Program-made: the position numbers and the translations under genes
NCBI RefSeq assembly: GCF_000688235.1
Contig: NZ_JHYO01000001.1
Location: forward strand, 62,001-126,000
From: Terasakiella pusilla DSM 6293
GTDB lineage: Bacteria; Pseudomonadota; Alphaproteobacteria; Rhodospirillales; Terasakiellaceae
Direction of reading: 5' to 3'
DNA length: 64,000 nucleotides
Shown here: positions 44,507 through 53,054 of the stretch, in pieces
Numbering within the stretch: the stretch's first letter is position 1
How the letters are laid out: each line of letters starts with the position of its first letter
The notes under the pieces: generated by a model
Database searches by the model: none
The model's input: the letters and a program-made list of their open reading frames with translations, nothing else
Told to the model about the DNA's origin: nothing

Positions 44507-44522
44507 TTCCGCAATTGCGAAA
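44507..44522. promoter_or_regulatory. Near-palindrome in the pdxY / lyase divergent region
   Basis: TTCCGCAATTGCGAAA is a 16-bp dyad with one mismatched pair and a perfect CGCAATTGCG core. It is 37 bp from the lyase start and 58 bp from pdxY, suitable as an operator for either. Confidence 0.35.
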
Positions 44523-44558
44523 TAAATAGTAACGTAAAATATCAAAAGGAAATGTCCA

Positions 44559-45440
44559 ATGGCTGCAACAGCTCGTCCACGTCGTAGTGTCCTTTACATG
44601 CCCGGTTCCAACGCCCGTGCGCTTGAGAAGGGCCGTACCCTTCCGGCAGACGGTTTGATCCTTGATCTTGAAGATGCGGTCGCGCCAGATGCCAAAGAAA
44701 TCGCCCGCCAGCAGATCGTTGATGCGGTCAAAGAAGGCGGCTACGGCATGCGCGAAATCCTGATCCGCACCAACGGCCTGAACACGCCTTGGGGCTATGA
44801 CGATATCGTTGCCGCAAGCACATCTGGTGCCGATGGTATCTTATTGCCCAAAGTGGAAAGCGCGGACACCGTGCGTCAGGTCGAAGGGATCATGGACGCT
44901 GCCGGCGCCCCTGCCGATATGAAAATCTGGTGTATGATGGAAACCCCGCGCGGCATGCTGCACGCCGAAGAAATCGCCGATAGCACAGATCGTATGGGTG
45001 GCTTCGTGATGGGAACGTCCGACCTCGCCAAAGAACTGCGCTGCGCCCACACTATGATGCGCTTGCCTTTCATGATGTCCCTAAACGTCTGTATCCTTGC
45101 TGCGCGTGCGGCTGGCATTGCGATTCTGGATGGGGTGTATCTGGACCTGTCCGATGACGAAGGCTTTGCCGAACATTGCCAACAAGGCTTTGAGCTGGGC
45201 TTTGACGGCAAGACCCTGATCCACCCGAAAACGGTTGCCAAAGCCAATGAAGTCTTCGGTCCTTCTGAAAAAGAAGTCGCCTGGTCCCAAAAGATCATTG
45301 AAGCCCACGCCGAAGCTGAAAAAGCAGGCAAAGGCGTTGTTCTCGTGGACGGGAAACTGATCGAGAACCTGCACGTCGTGACCGCCAAACAAATTGTCGC
45401 CCAAGCCGAGGCCATCGCCAAGATGGAAGCTGAAGGCTAA
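44559..45440 (+). CDS. HpcH/HpaI-type CoA ester lyase (CitE / malyl-CoA lyase-like)
   Basis: A 293-residue TIM-barrel lyase that probably cleaves or forms a 2-hydroxyacyl-CoA such as malyl-CoA, citramalyl-CoA or beta-methylmalyl-CoA. RRSVLYMPGSNARALEKGRT opens the fold. LILDLEDAV binds Mg. EILIRTNGLNTPWGYDD and KIWCMMETPRGMLHAEEI hold the acid residues. LGFDGKTLIHPKTVAKANEVF is the CoA-site signature. It could be malyl-CoA lyase (Mcl) or an RipC/CitE paralogue; sequence alone does not separate them. AAGGAAA precedes the ATG. A terminator follows. Confidence 0.88.
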   Translation: MAATARPRRSVLYMPGSNARALEKGRTLPADGLILDLEDAVAPDAKEIARQQIVDAVKEGGYGMREILIRTNGLNTPWGYDDIVAASTSGADGILLPKVESADTVRQVEGIMDAAGAPADMKIWCMMETPRGMLHAEEIADSTDRMGGFVMGTSDLAKELRCAHTMMRLPFMMSLNVCILAARAAGIAILDGVYLDLSDDEGFAEHCQQGFELGFDGKTLIHPKTVAKANEVFGPSEKEVAWSQKIIEAHAEAEKAGKGVVLVDGKLIENLHVVTAKQIVAQAEAIAKMEAEG

Positions 45441-45459
45441 GCCCAAGCCGCGACTTTTT

Positions 45460-45492
45460 AAAAGGCCCCTTGCGACAGCGGGGGCCTTTTTT
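45460..45492 (+). terminator. Intrinsic terminator of the CoA lyase gene
   Basis: The stem AAAAGGCCCC / GGGGCCTTTT with an 11-base loop is followed by T's, 20 bp after the stop codon. Confidence 0.85.
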
Positions 45493-45521
45493 CATGGCCC
45501 ACGTCCCTCCACACAAAAGCC

Positions 45522-45550
45522 AAAAAAAGACCCCCGCACAGGCAGGGGTC
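45522..45550 (-). terminator. Intrinsic terminator of the LIV/CoA-ligase operon
   Basis: On the minus strand GACCCC…GGGGTC is followed by seven T, about 47 bp after the stop of the last gene (phenylacetate-CoA-ligase-like). Confidence 0.8.
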
Positions 45551-45596
45551 AAGTTGGTTTACAATTGAAGCAGAAGGAGAGAGACGAAAAATCTAC

Positions 45597-46832
45597 TTAT
45601 TCGTAAGTTCGAATGTCATCAATGACTTTGCCGTCATTGGCAAGACTACCCGGTGCGACAAATTCCACCGCACCGCGCAGCTTACAAATATTCTGCACTT
45701 CGGCAGAAATTGCTTGGGCCAGCGTATCGGTACCATGTTCCACTTCGACCTGAAGGGTCATGGCATCGCGGTTATCGTCACTGCTGACAACCAGACGCCC
45801 GCGTTTAATCTCGTCAAAGCTTTTTACGACCGCATCGACCTGTTTCGGGTCCACAAACATGCCTTTCACTTTGGTGCGTTGATCTGCACGGCCCATCCAG
45901 CCTTTGATGCGCATGTTGGTGCGCCCACAGGGGCTTTCGCCTTCCAAGACAGCCGACAGATCGCCTGTCCCGAAACGGATCAACGGATACGTGCGGGAAC
46001 TCAGGTTTGTGACAACGACTTCCCCGACCTCACCCGGTGCAACCGGATCATTGGTACCGGGGCGTACGATCTCGACAATCGCTTTTTCATCCACAATCAG
46101 ACCTTCACGCGCTGATGTTTCATAAGCGATCGCGCCCACATCTGCTGTCGCATAGACCTGCACAATTTCAATACCGCGTGCGATAAACCAATCGCGCAAA
46201 GACGGTGGCAAGGCCTCACCGGTAACCAAGGCCTTTTTGAAACAAGTTGTTTCAATCCCCTTGGCATCGGCCTTTTCCAGTAGAATGCGGAAGAAAGAAG
46301 GAGTTCCGCAATAGCCGTTCGGCTGAATATCGCGGATCACTTCCAACTGTTGTTCCGTATTGCCTGGGCCTGCGGGAATAACACCACAGCCCAACGCACG
46401 TGCCCCACTATCCAGAATGAAGCCCCCCGGCGTCAAATGATAGGACAGCGTGTTCAAAACAACGTCACCAGCACGGAACCCCGCAGCAAAGAACGCCCGC
46501 GCCGTTGACCAGTAATCTTCCTCGCGGCCTTCCGGATCATAGATCGGACCCGGCGACTGGAACAAACGGCCCATCGGTGCGGCACTCAGCCCCCCAAAAG
46601 GCGGGTTTTGGCGTTGCAAATCAATAAGGTCGGATTTGCGCGTAACAGGGATTTGTGCCAATGCTGCCCGATCTGTCACGCTGGACGGATCGATATTTTT
46701 CAACAAATCACCGAAATAAGGCGCGTTGGCTTTTGCATGAACGAGTTGCTCTGACAGTTTTTTAAACTGATCTTCTTCACGCGTAGATTGATCGCGTGTT
46801 TCCAAAGCATCGAAAAAGGTTTGGTTGCCCAT
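45597..46832 (-). CDS. Phenylacetate-CoA ligase-family AMP-forming enzyme
   Basis: A 411-residue acyl-adenylate ligase related to PaaK. It activates an aromatic or related acid to its CoA ester. Features are AKANAPYFGDLLKNIDP at the N-terminus, FQSPGPIYDPEGREEDYW in the position of the P-loop, YATADVGAIAYETSAREG, and RFGTGDLS with the adenylate Asp. The C-terminal lid carries RIKGWMGRADQRTKVKGMFV. The phosphate loop is less Ser/Gly/Thr-rich than in PaaK, so substrate may differ. It is the last gene of the LIV-type operon; the gene order suggests it acts on the imported acid. Confidence 0.85.
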   Translation of the reverse strand: MGNQTFFDALETRDQSTREEDQFKKLSEQLVHAKANAPYFGDLLKNIDPSSVTDRAALAQIPVTRKSDLIDLQRQNPPFGGLSAAPMGRLFQSPGPIYDPEGREEDYWSTARAFFAAGFRAGDVVLNTLSYHLTPGGFILDSGARALGCGVIPAGPGNTEQQLEVIRDIQPNGYCGTPSFFRILLEKADAKGIETTCFKKALVTGEALPPSLRDWFIARGIEIVQVYATADVGAIAYETSAREGLIVDEKAIVEIVRPGTNDPVAPGEVGEVVVTNLSSRTYPLIRFGTGDLSAVLEGESPCGRTNMRIKGWMGRADQRTKVKGMFVDPKQVDAVVKSFDEIKRGRLVVSSDDNRDAMTLQVEVEHGTDTLAQAISAEVQNICKLRGAVEFVAPGSLANDGKVIDDIRTYE

Positions 46833-46890
46833 GGCTAATACCTGTTTTTATTTTTTTGAGAAAGTAAGTCAGAAAAGGGTGCGTTCGCCT

Positions 46891-47718
46891 TTACAACCAA
46901 CGCTTACGACGTTTGTAGGATTTCAGGTTCTTGAACGACTTGCGCTCTTCCCCACCGCCGCCGAGGTAGAATTCTTTTACGTCTTCGTTGTTCAGCAACT
47001 CTTCACGTGTGCCGTCCAATACGATTTTGCCGGATTCCATGATATACCCGTAGTCACAGTGTTTCAGGGCCATATTGGCATTCTGTTCAACCAGCAACAT
47101 GGTAATGCCCAGCTCTTTGTTCAGGGTGCGGATGATCTCGAACACCTCTTTCACCAACAGCGGGGACAGACCCATGCTTGGCTCGTCCAGCAGGATCATA
47201 TCCGGCTTGGACATAATCGCACGACCAATCGCCAACATCTGTTGCTCCCCACCGGAAAGATAACCGGCAAGGCCTGTCCGTTCTTTCAAACGCGGGAAGT
47301 AGTGGAACACTTTTTCAATGTCAGCCTTGATCTCGGAAGCGCTGTCTTTACGGGTATAGGCCCCAAGGCGCAGGTTTTCGATGACCGTCATATCTTCAAT
47401 GATACGGCGGCCTTCCATCACCTGAAAGATACCATCACGCACGATCTTGTCCGGGCTGCCGTTTGCAATGTTTTGACCGTTATACGTGACATCACCGCGC
47501 GTGACTTCGCCATCTTCCGTCCCCAACAGGCCGGAGATTGCTTTCAGGGTGGTTGATTTACCGGCACCGTTCGGGCCGAGCAACGTTACCAGTGCGCCTT
47601 TGGGAACTTCCAGACTCACACCGCGCAATACCAGGATAACCTCGTCGTAAACCACTTCAATGTTGTTTACGCTCAGCATCATTTCTGCGTTTTCTTGTGC
47701 CAAAGCTGCCTCAGCCAT
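46891..47718 (-). CDS. livF: LIV-type ABC transporter ATP-binding protein LivF
   Basis: A 275-residue ATPase of the branched-chain amino acid/amide/organic-acid uptake family. It has Walker A GPNGAGKSTTLKAISGL, signature LSGGEQQMLAIGRAIMSKPD and Walker B MILLDEPSMGLSP, plus the LivF hallmark FPRLKERTGLAGYLSGGEQQ. The C-terminus has an extra basic tail SFKNLKSYKRRKRWL. AAGGA lies upstream of ATG 47718. It comes after livK, separated by 134 bp with a hairpin, and before the PaaK-like ligase. Confidence 0.94.
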   Translation of the reverse strand: MAEAALAQENAEMMLSVNNIEVVYDEVILVLRGVSLEVPKGALVTLLGPNGAGKSTTLKAISGLLGTEDGEVTRGDVTYNGQNIANGSPDKIVRDGIFQVMEGRRIIEDMTVIENLRLGAYTRKDSASEIKADIEKVFHYFPRLKERTGLAGYLSGGEQQMLAIGRAIMSKPDMILLDEPSMGLSPLLVKEVFEIIRTLNKELGITMLLVEQNANMALKHCDYGYIMESGKIVLDGTREELLNNEDVKEFYLGGGGEERKSFKNLKSYKRRKRWL

Positions 47719-47805
47719 TTTGTATTCCTTTTCCCTGTGCCCTTTAAATCGTGGGCGGATTTGTTTGTTAAATTTCTAAATAAATATCTTTTAAAGAAAG
47801 TGGGT

Positions 47806-47832
47806 GGGGCACCCATAATAGGCAGGCGCCCC
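47806..47832 (-). promoter_or_regulatory. Intercistronic hairpin between livK and livF
   Basis: An 8-bp stem with one G·U pair (GGGGCGCC / GGTGCCCC on the minus strand) lies just after the binding-protein gene. It has no T-run. Such hairpins often protect an abundant binding-protein mRNA and lower expression of downstream genes. Confidence 0.45.
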
Positions 47833-47852
47833 TTCACCTCAGGAAGGATTCC

Positions 47853-49127
47853 TTAGAGGCCGAGCCACTCCGGTTTACGCTCCAGTTTCGCATCAAACAG
47901 CTTCGTCATGCCGATTGTGCCTGCTTTTAGCAGTTCTGGAACAGTTGCGTTTGCAGCCGCGTCTTCTTTTACGTTTGCTTGGTAAACATAAACGTCCATG
48001 TGACCGCGGTGGTCATCTTCTGTCCATGTACCGGCCGGGCAAACACCTTCAAGACCAGCAGGGACCCAGTCTTTCTTCTGGTACATGCCTTTCTTGATGT
48101 TTTCGCCAGTGATGCCGCCGTTTACAGCCGCCCATTCCATCGCTTCTTTCATGTAGTAGAAAGAACAAACGCCGCGCATGTAGTGAACCGCGTGGTGTTC
48201 TTGGTTAGAACCGGCAGCGTTGATTTTCTTAACCAGTTCCATGCCCGGTACGTCAGCGCCAAACGCCGCAGCACCCATCGGGAAGACAACGCCGTCAGCA
48301 GACTTACCAGCCGCTTTCATAACGTTTTCGTCCATACCCCAAACGTTTGTCAGGAACTGCACGTCTGCACCAACAGCGTCACAGGATTTCAGCAGGGAAA
48401 TACCGGAACCCCCTGTGTTTGCAAGATAAGCGTACTGTGCGCCAGACTCTTTCAAAGACAAGCACTGCGCTTTAAAGTCGCCCGCTTTCATAGAATAAAC
48501 AATGTCGGTACCAACTTCGAAACCAAGGTCTTCCGCATAGCCTTTAGCCGCTTTTTTCGCAGCGTTCGGGTACGGGTGGTTGTCGCCCATGTAAACGAAC
48601 TTCGGCTTCGCAATGCCTTTTTCTTTTGCATCAGCAGCCGCCCACTGGATTACAGCGCGCGCGCCGTCAGAGTAGGACGGGCCAGCAAAGAAGTTGTACG
48701 GAGCCGCTTTTTTAGTGTGCTCAGACTTGGCTTTCGGGTCCTGCAAGTGTGCAGAGTAAGACGCAGAATAGTAAGGGATCTTGTCACGAGAAACAAAACC
48801 AACCAGTGCTTCCGTATCCGCTGTACCCCAGCCCTGAATAACAGCAACGCCTTCAGACTTCCATTTTTTGTACTGGGCAATCGCACGCGGCGCAGCGTAC
48901 GCATAGTCAACTGTGTCCAGATCAACTTGCATACCAGCAATCCCGCCGTTTGCGTTGATGTAAGCAGCCGCATCTTCCTTACCTTTTGTGAAAGGCTTGG
49001 AAACAGAAGCTGTCGGACCTGTCAGGTCAGCGAGGTTAGCAATCAGAACTTTGTCCGCTGCCAGTGCAGAACCGGCAAATGCAACTGCTGTTGTTGTGGC
49101 CAAAAGGCCGGATAGTAATTTGCGCAT
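47853..49127 (-). CDS. LIV-type ABC transporter substrate-binding protein
   Basis: A 424-residue periplasmic binding protein of the Peripla_BP_6 (LivK-like) family. The signal peptide MRKLLSGLLATTTAVAFAGS ends at ALA-AD. LIANLADLTGPTASVSKPFT opens the first lobe. Residues such as GWGTADTEALVGFVSRDKIP and PYYSASYSAHLQDP are typical of LIV-like binders of aromatic or short-chain acids. The start at 49127 has GGAGAC upstream. Length (424) is longer than LivK (~370) and more like the aromatic/organic-acid branch, which is inference. Confidence 0.9.
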   Translation of the reverse strand: MRKLLSGLLATTTAVAFAGSALAADKVLIANLADLTGPTASVSKPFTKGKEDAAAYINANGGIAGMQVDLDTVDYAYAAPRAIAQYKKWKSEGVAVIQGWGTADTEALVGFVSRDKIPYYSASYSAHLQDPKAKSEHTKKAAPYNFFAGPSYSDGARAVIQWAAADAKEKGIAKPKFVYMGDNHPYPNAAKKAAKGYAEDLGFEVGTDIVYSMKAGDFKAQCLSLKESGAQYAYLANTGGSGISLLKSCDAVGADVQFLTNVWGMDENVMKAAGKSADGVVFPMGAAAFGADVPGMELVKKINAAGSNQEHHAVHYMRGVCSFYYMKEAMEWAAVNGGITGENIKKGMYQKKDWVPAGLEGVCPAGTWTEDDHRGHMDVYVYQANVKEDAAANATVPELLKAGTIGMTKLFDAKLERKPEWLGL

Positions 49128-49225
49128 AGAATGCGTCTCCCTTAGTAAAGTTAACCTTCCTGTGAGGTGATCCGGGGCGTTTTTATTGTGTTCTCGCCCC
49201 ACTATTCTTAAAAAGAATTCCTTGG

Positions 49226-50317
49226 TTAGTAAGAGAATGGATACAGCTTCCAATAAGCTTTGATCATCCGCCAGCGGTGGGCAAGCCCATCGGGTTCAAA
49301 GATCAAGAACAGCACAATCGCCGCACCGATAACCATCTCTTTCATAAAGTTGATCCCTTCTGTAATCGCCGGGATGTTCCCCCACGATGTCGAAGTAATA
49401 ATGCTCGCCGCTTCCTGCATGATCTCCGGCAGGAGCACCATAAAGACGGTCCCCATCAAAGACCCCATGACACTGCCCAGACCACCGATAATAATCATGC
49501 CGATAAACTGAATGGACAGTAACAGGTTGAAGCTTTCAACGGATACATATTGCAGATAGTGCGCAAACAAAGCCCCGGCGATGCCCGCATAGAAGGACGA
49601 AATCCCGAAGGACAGAACACGGTACCATGTCAGGTTGATGCCCATAACTTCTGCAGACAGATAGTGGTCACGCACCGCAATAAAGGCACGGCCATCGCGT
49701 GAACGCATCAGGTTCGCTGCAAGAATGTACATGGCGATCATATAGACCAGCACCACATAGTAGTAGCTGCGATCACCGGAGATGGCAAAACCGAAGATCT
49801 CAAACGGGTTGGCAAGCGCCCCCGCGGCCCCACCTGTAAACCAGTCTGCACGGGCAAAGAAGTCTTCCAGAATGAACTGGGACGCCAATGTCGCAATCGC
49901 AAGATACAGACCTTTAATACGTGCAGCCGGCATCCCGAAGATCATCCCGACAGCCATGGTCAGAACACCCGCTAGCGGAATGGAAAAGAAGACCGGAATA
50001 GAGAAGTCGTTGTTCATCCACGCAGAGGCAAAGGCACCGAAGCCGAAGAACGCAGCATGGCCGAGGGAAATCTGACCCGTAAAACCGACCAGAATATTCA
50101 AACCTAAAGCCCCGATCGACAGATAGCCGATCTGAATCATCAAGGTCAGTAATGTATCGCTGACAAAGCTGAATTCACCAATCTGCAAGGGCGCAATAAC
50201 ACATAGCAGTACACCGAGGATTGCAAATTTCTTGGACATAGGGGTCGGAAAGATGGTTGTGTCTTTCTCGTAGGTGGTGCGGAATTCACCGCACCGCATC
50301 ATGTTATAACCAGCCAT
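49226..50317 (-). CDS. livM: LIV-type ABC transporter permease LivM
   Basis: A 363-residue permease with 8–10 helices. IGALGLNILVGFTGQISLGH and GALGLNILVG/ISLGHAAFFGFGAF are standard LivM motifs, followed by VRDHYLSAEVMGINLTWYRV (the coupling loop) and IIIGGLGSVMGSLMGTVF. The first ~25 residues are a hydrophilic extension (GYNMMRCGEFRTTYEKD) not typical of LivM; MSKKFAILGV at residue 27 could be an internal start. It follows livH by four bases and precedes the binding protein. Confidence 0.93.
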   Translation of the reverse strand: MAGYNMMRCGEFRTTYEKDTTIFPTPMSKKFAILGVLLCVIAPLQIGEFSFVSDTLLTLMIQIGYLSIGALGLNILVGFTGQISLGHAAFFGFGAFASAWMNNDFSIPVFFSIPLAGVLTMAVGMIFGMPAARIKGLYLAIATLASQFILEDFFARADWFTGGAAGALANPFEIFGFAISGDRSYYYVVLVYMIAMYILAANLMRSRDGRAFIAVRDHYLSAEVMGINLTWYRVLSFGISSFYAGIAGALFAHYLQYVSVESFNLLLSIQFIGMIIIGGLGSVMGSLMGTVFMVLLPEIMQEAASIITSTSWGNIPAITEGINFMKEMVIGAAIVLFLIFEPDGLAHRWRMIKAYWKLYPFSY

Positions 50318-50321
50318 CTAA

Positions 50322-51215
50322 TTATACTCGCTCAATATCTTTGGTGCCAAACAAGCCGTACGGTTTAATCATCAAAATGATGACCAGCACGTAGAACGGC
50401 GCAATGGTGTACATGTTGCCGACTTGGAACCACTGTCCGTCAGCATATTCCGCAAAGTTCTCCAATAGGCCAATGATCACACCACCGACGATCGCGCCGA
50501 TAATGGAGTCAAGACCACCCAGGATCACCGCCGGGAAAACCTTAATCCCGATGAAGGCCAAGGTGTCGGAAACGCCGTTTACGATCCCGATAACCACACC
50601 GGCAACCGCGGACACAACCGCACTGATCGCCCAAGCCATCGCAAATACGTTTTTAACGGAAATCCCCAGAGACTGTGCAACCTGCTGATCAAAAGCCGTC
50701 GCACGCATCGCCAAACCATGTTTGGAGGATTTAAAGAACCATGCAAAGCCGATCATGATAAAGAGGGAGATCCCCAAGCTCATGATATAGGCTGTCTGGA
50801 TCATCATCCCGAAAATTTCCACCGTTTCGGTTTCAAACACTTTCGGGAACGGCTGTACGTTCACACCGAATATCCATTTCATACCGGCCTGGAAGAACAG
50901 GCTCAAACCGATCGTCACCATGATCACCGAAATAATCGGCTCACCAATCATTGGACGCAAAACGACAGTTTGTAAGACGATGCCAAACACCGTCATAAAG
51001 GCCAGTGTAAACAGGAAGCCAACAACAAACGGTAGCTCCCAAGTGGTGAGGAACCACCAGCATACCCAAGCACCAATGAGCAAAAACTCACCTTGGGCGA
51101 AGTTAACAATTTGGGTCGATTTGTAGATCAGAACGAAGCACATCGCGACAACACCATACAGTGCACCGATGATGAGCCCGTTCATGAGCAGCTGACCAAG
51201 TAGATCCCAGTTCAT
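50322..51215 (-). CDS. livH: LIV-type ABC transporter permease LivH
   Basis: A 297-residue permease of about eight helices. MNGLIIGALYGVVAMCFVLI, STQIVNFAQGEFLLIGAWV and the coupling region MRATAFDQQVAQSLGISVKN are LivH-type. VILGGLDSIIGAIVGGVIIG is the second conserved segment. GGGAGAG lies upstream of the ATG. It is 15 bp after the acyl-CoA synthetase gene, so the ligase is embedded inside the transporter operon. Confidence 0.94.
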   Translation of the reverse strand: MNWDLLGQLLMNGLIIGALYGVVAMCFVLIYKSTQIVNFAQGEFLLIGAWVCWWFLTTWELPFVVGFLFTLAFMTVFGIVLQTVVLRPMIGEPIISVIMVTIGLSLFFQAGMKWIFGVNVQPFPKVFETETVEIFGMMIQTAYIMSLGISLFIMIGFAWFFKSSKHGLAMRATAFDQQVAQSLGISVKNVFAMAWAISAVVSAVAGVVIGIVNGVSDTLAFIGIKVFPAVILGGLDSIIGAIVGGVIIGLLENFAEYADGQWFQVGNMYTIAPFYVLVIILMIKPYGLFGTKDIERV

Positions 51216-51229
51216 CTCGTTTCTCTCCC

Positions 51230-53053
51230 TTATTCAGCCGCAGCTTTTGTTTGTACAGAGGTGGCGCCGTCCATCGTTTCGACCTTCAGGTCTGTGACGA
51301 TGCGCGACTTGGAGCCATCCTGGAATGTAATCAACGTGTCGATATGAACTTCAGGCTTATCTTCATAAATCGCATCGATGATATCTGCGTATTTTTCTGC
51401 AACCACTTTACGACGAACCTTACGGGTCCGCGTCAATTCGCCATCGTCCGCATCCAGTTCTTTGTACAACAGAACAAATTTCTGGATTTGCTGCGCTTCT
51501 GGCAAGGTGGCGTTTACATTTTCAATCTCGCGCTTCACCTGCTCGTAAACCTGTGGCAGCGCGGAGATGTTTGTATAGTTGGTAAAGGCGATCTGGTTTT
51601 GCTCACACCATTTGGACACGATGGAGAAACGGATACCTGTAGAGGTTTCCGCCAAATCCTTGATCCGGTCGATAACCACCAGATGACCGTTTTCTTTCTT
51701 GAAGTAACCGGCATCACCTGTATGCATCCAGCCGTCACGGACGTCTTCTTTCGTGGCTTCTTCGTTTTTGTAGTAGCCAAGGAACATGCCGCTGTTTCTG
51801 GAAACGATCTCCCCCACACCTTCTTCGTCGGGATTAATGATCTTGATTTCCGCATTATCAAACGGGAAGCCGACACTATCAAAATCGATATCGTCGCCGC
51901 GGTGGATGGTATAAGCACCCGCCATTTCCGTTTGACCGTAAAGCTGTTTCAACGGCACACCCATCGCGAGGAAGAAACGGAACGTATCCGGCCCCATCGC
52001 CGCCCCACCGGTTGCGGCAGAACGCAGGTTGGTAAAGCCAAGACGGTCACGCAACGCGCGGAACAGGATAAAGTCCGCGAGCTTGGAACGTTCGCCACGA
52101 TCCAGCGCTTCCATGCCCAGCTTCATGCCCCATTCAAACATTTTCTGTTTAAACTTGGTGGAGTCCATCATGCGGGCACGCACGTCAGCGGCGATGTTTT
52201 CCCAGACACGCGGCGCAAGCAGAACGAAGCTTGGGCCGATTTCGCGCAGGTCAGCCATCATCGTTTCCGGCTCTTCCACGAAGTTGACGATCACACGTGC
52301 GATCAGCGCCTGCGACACAACATAGACCTGCTCCATAATCCATGGCAGCGGCAGAACAGATACATAGTTGTCGCCCGGCTCACGCCCATCGGCGCGCAAA
52401 TACGCCAAAGAATGATCAAGGAACGGACCGGACTGCAACATGGTCAGCTTCGGATTGGATGTTGTACCGGACGTGGTACACAGGATCGCCACATCATCGG
52501 CTTTCCCCATATCAACCAACTCATCATAAAGCTTCGGATTCTTTTCCAGCTCTTTACGCGCCAGTTCTTTCAGGTCTTCGTGATCCATCAAGCGCGGGTC
52601 GTCATACTTACGCATGCCACGCGGGTCACAATAAATGATGTGTTTGATGGACGTTACATCTTCCAGTTCCAGCAGCTTATCGACCTGCTCTTCATCTTCC
52701 GCGATCACGACTTTCGTTTCCGCATAGTTGATGAGGTAGGAGGCTTCCGGGCCGAGCGAGTCTTCGTAAATCCCCATGGACATGGACCCGATGGCCTGGG
52801 CTGCAACTTCACCCCACACCCATTCCGGGCGGTTTTTACCCAACAGGCCGACTGTATCACCTTTGCCGCAGCCCAGCGCGTGCATGCCAACGGACAGAAG
52901 CATTACTTCTTCGTTGTAATCGGCCCAGGTAAACTCGTTCCAGATCCCGTATTCCTTTTCGCGCATCGCGATTTCATTGGGCCAATTCTGGGCGTTGTAT
53001 CGCAGGATTTTAGGAAAGGTATCGTGCACCTTGATATCGCAATAATTGCTCAT
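51230..53053 (-). CDS. Long-chain-type acyl-CoA synthetase (AMP-binding)
   Basis: A 607-residue AMP-forming ligase of the FadD/ACSL branch. The start MSNYCDIKVHDTFPKILRYN at 53053 sits one base after the livG stop; a longer frame to 53095 overlaps livG. CTTSGTTSNPKLTMLQSGPF is the phosphate-binding loop (~residues 177–196). YGQTEMAGAYTIHRGDD, DGWMHTGDAGYF and RIKDLAETSTGIRFS are adenylate and hinge motifs. It probably activates a long-chain or aromatic carboxylic acid brought in by the surrounding transporter. GAGG lies nine bases before the start. Confidence 0.91.
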   Translation of the reverse strand: MSNYCDIKVHDTFPKILRYNAQNWPNEIAMREKEYGIWNEFTWADYNEEVMLLSVGMHALGCGKGDTVGLLGKNRPEWVWGEVAAQAIGSMSMGIYEDSLGPEASYLINYAETKVVIAEDEEQVDKLLELEDVTSIKHIIYCDPRGMRKYDDPRLMDHEDLKELARKELEKNPKLYDELVDMGKADDVAILCTTSGTTSNPKLTMLQSGPFLDHSLAYLRADGREPGDNYVSVLPLPWIMEQVYVVSQALIARVIVNFVEEPETMMADLREIGPSFVLLAPRVWENIAADVRARMMDSTKFKQKMFEWGMKLGMEALDRGERSKLADFILFRALRDRLGFTNLRSAATGGAAMGPDTFRFFLAMGVPLKQLYGQTEMAGAYTIHRGDDIDFDSVGFPFDNAEIKIINPDEEGVGEIVSRNSGMFLGYYKNEEATKEDVRDGWMHTGDAGYFKKENGHLVVIDRIKDLAETSTGIRFSIVSKWCEQNQIAFTNYTNISALPQVYEQVKREIENVNATLPEAQQIQKFVLLYKELDADDGELTRTRKVRRKVVAEKYADIIDAIYEDKPEVHIDTLITFQDGSKSRIVTDLKVETMDGATSVQTKAAAE

Positions 53054-53054
53054 G

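Noticed and set aside
43598-44545. Longer start for pdxY (32 extra residues)
   Set aside because: The extra N-terminus is not part of the family, and MSILSIQSTVAVGHVGN is the typical start.
47979-49115. A 378-codon open frame antisense to the LIV binding protein
   Set aside because: Composition (Arg/Cys/Val-rich) and lack of motifs mark it as a mirror of the real gene.
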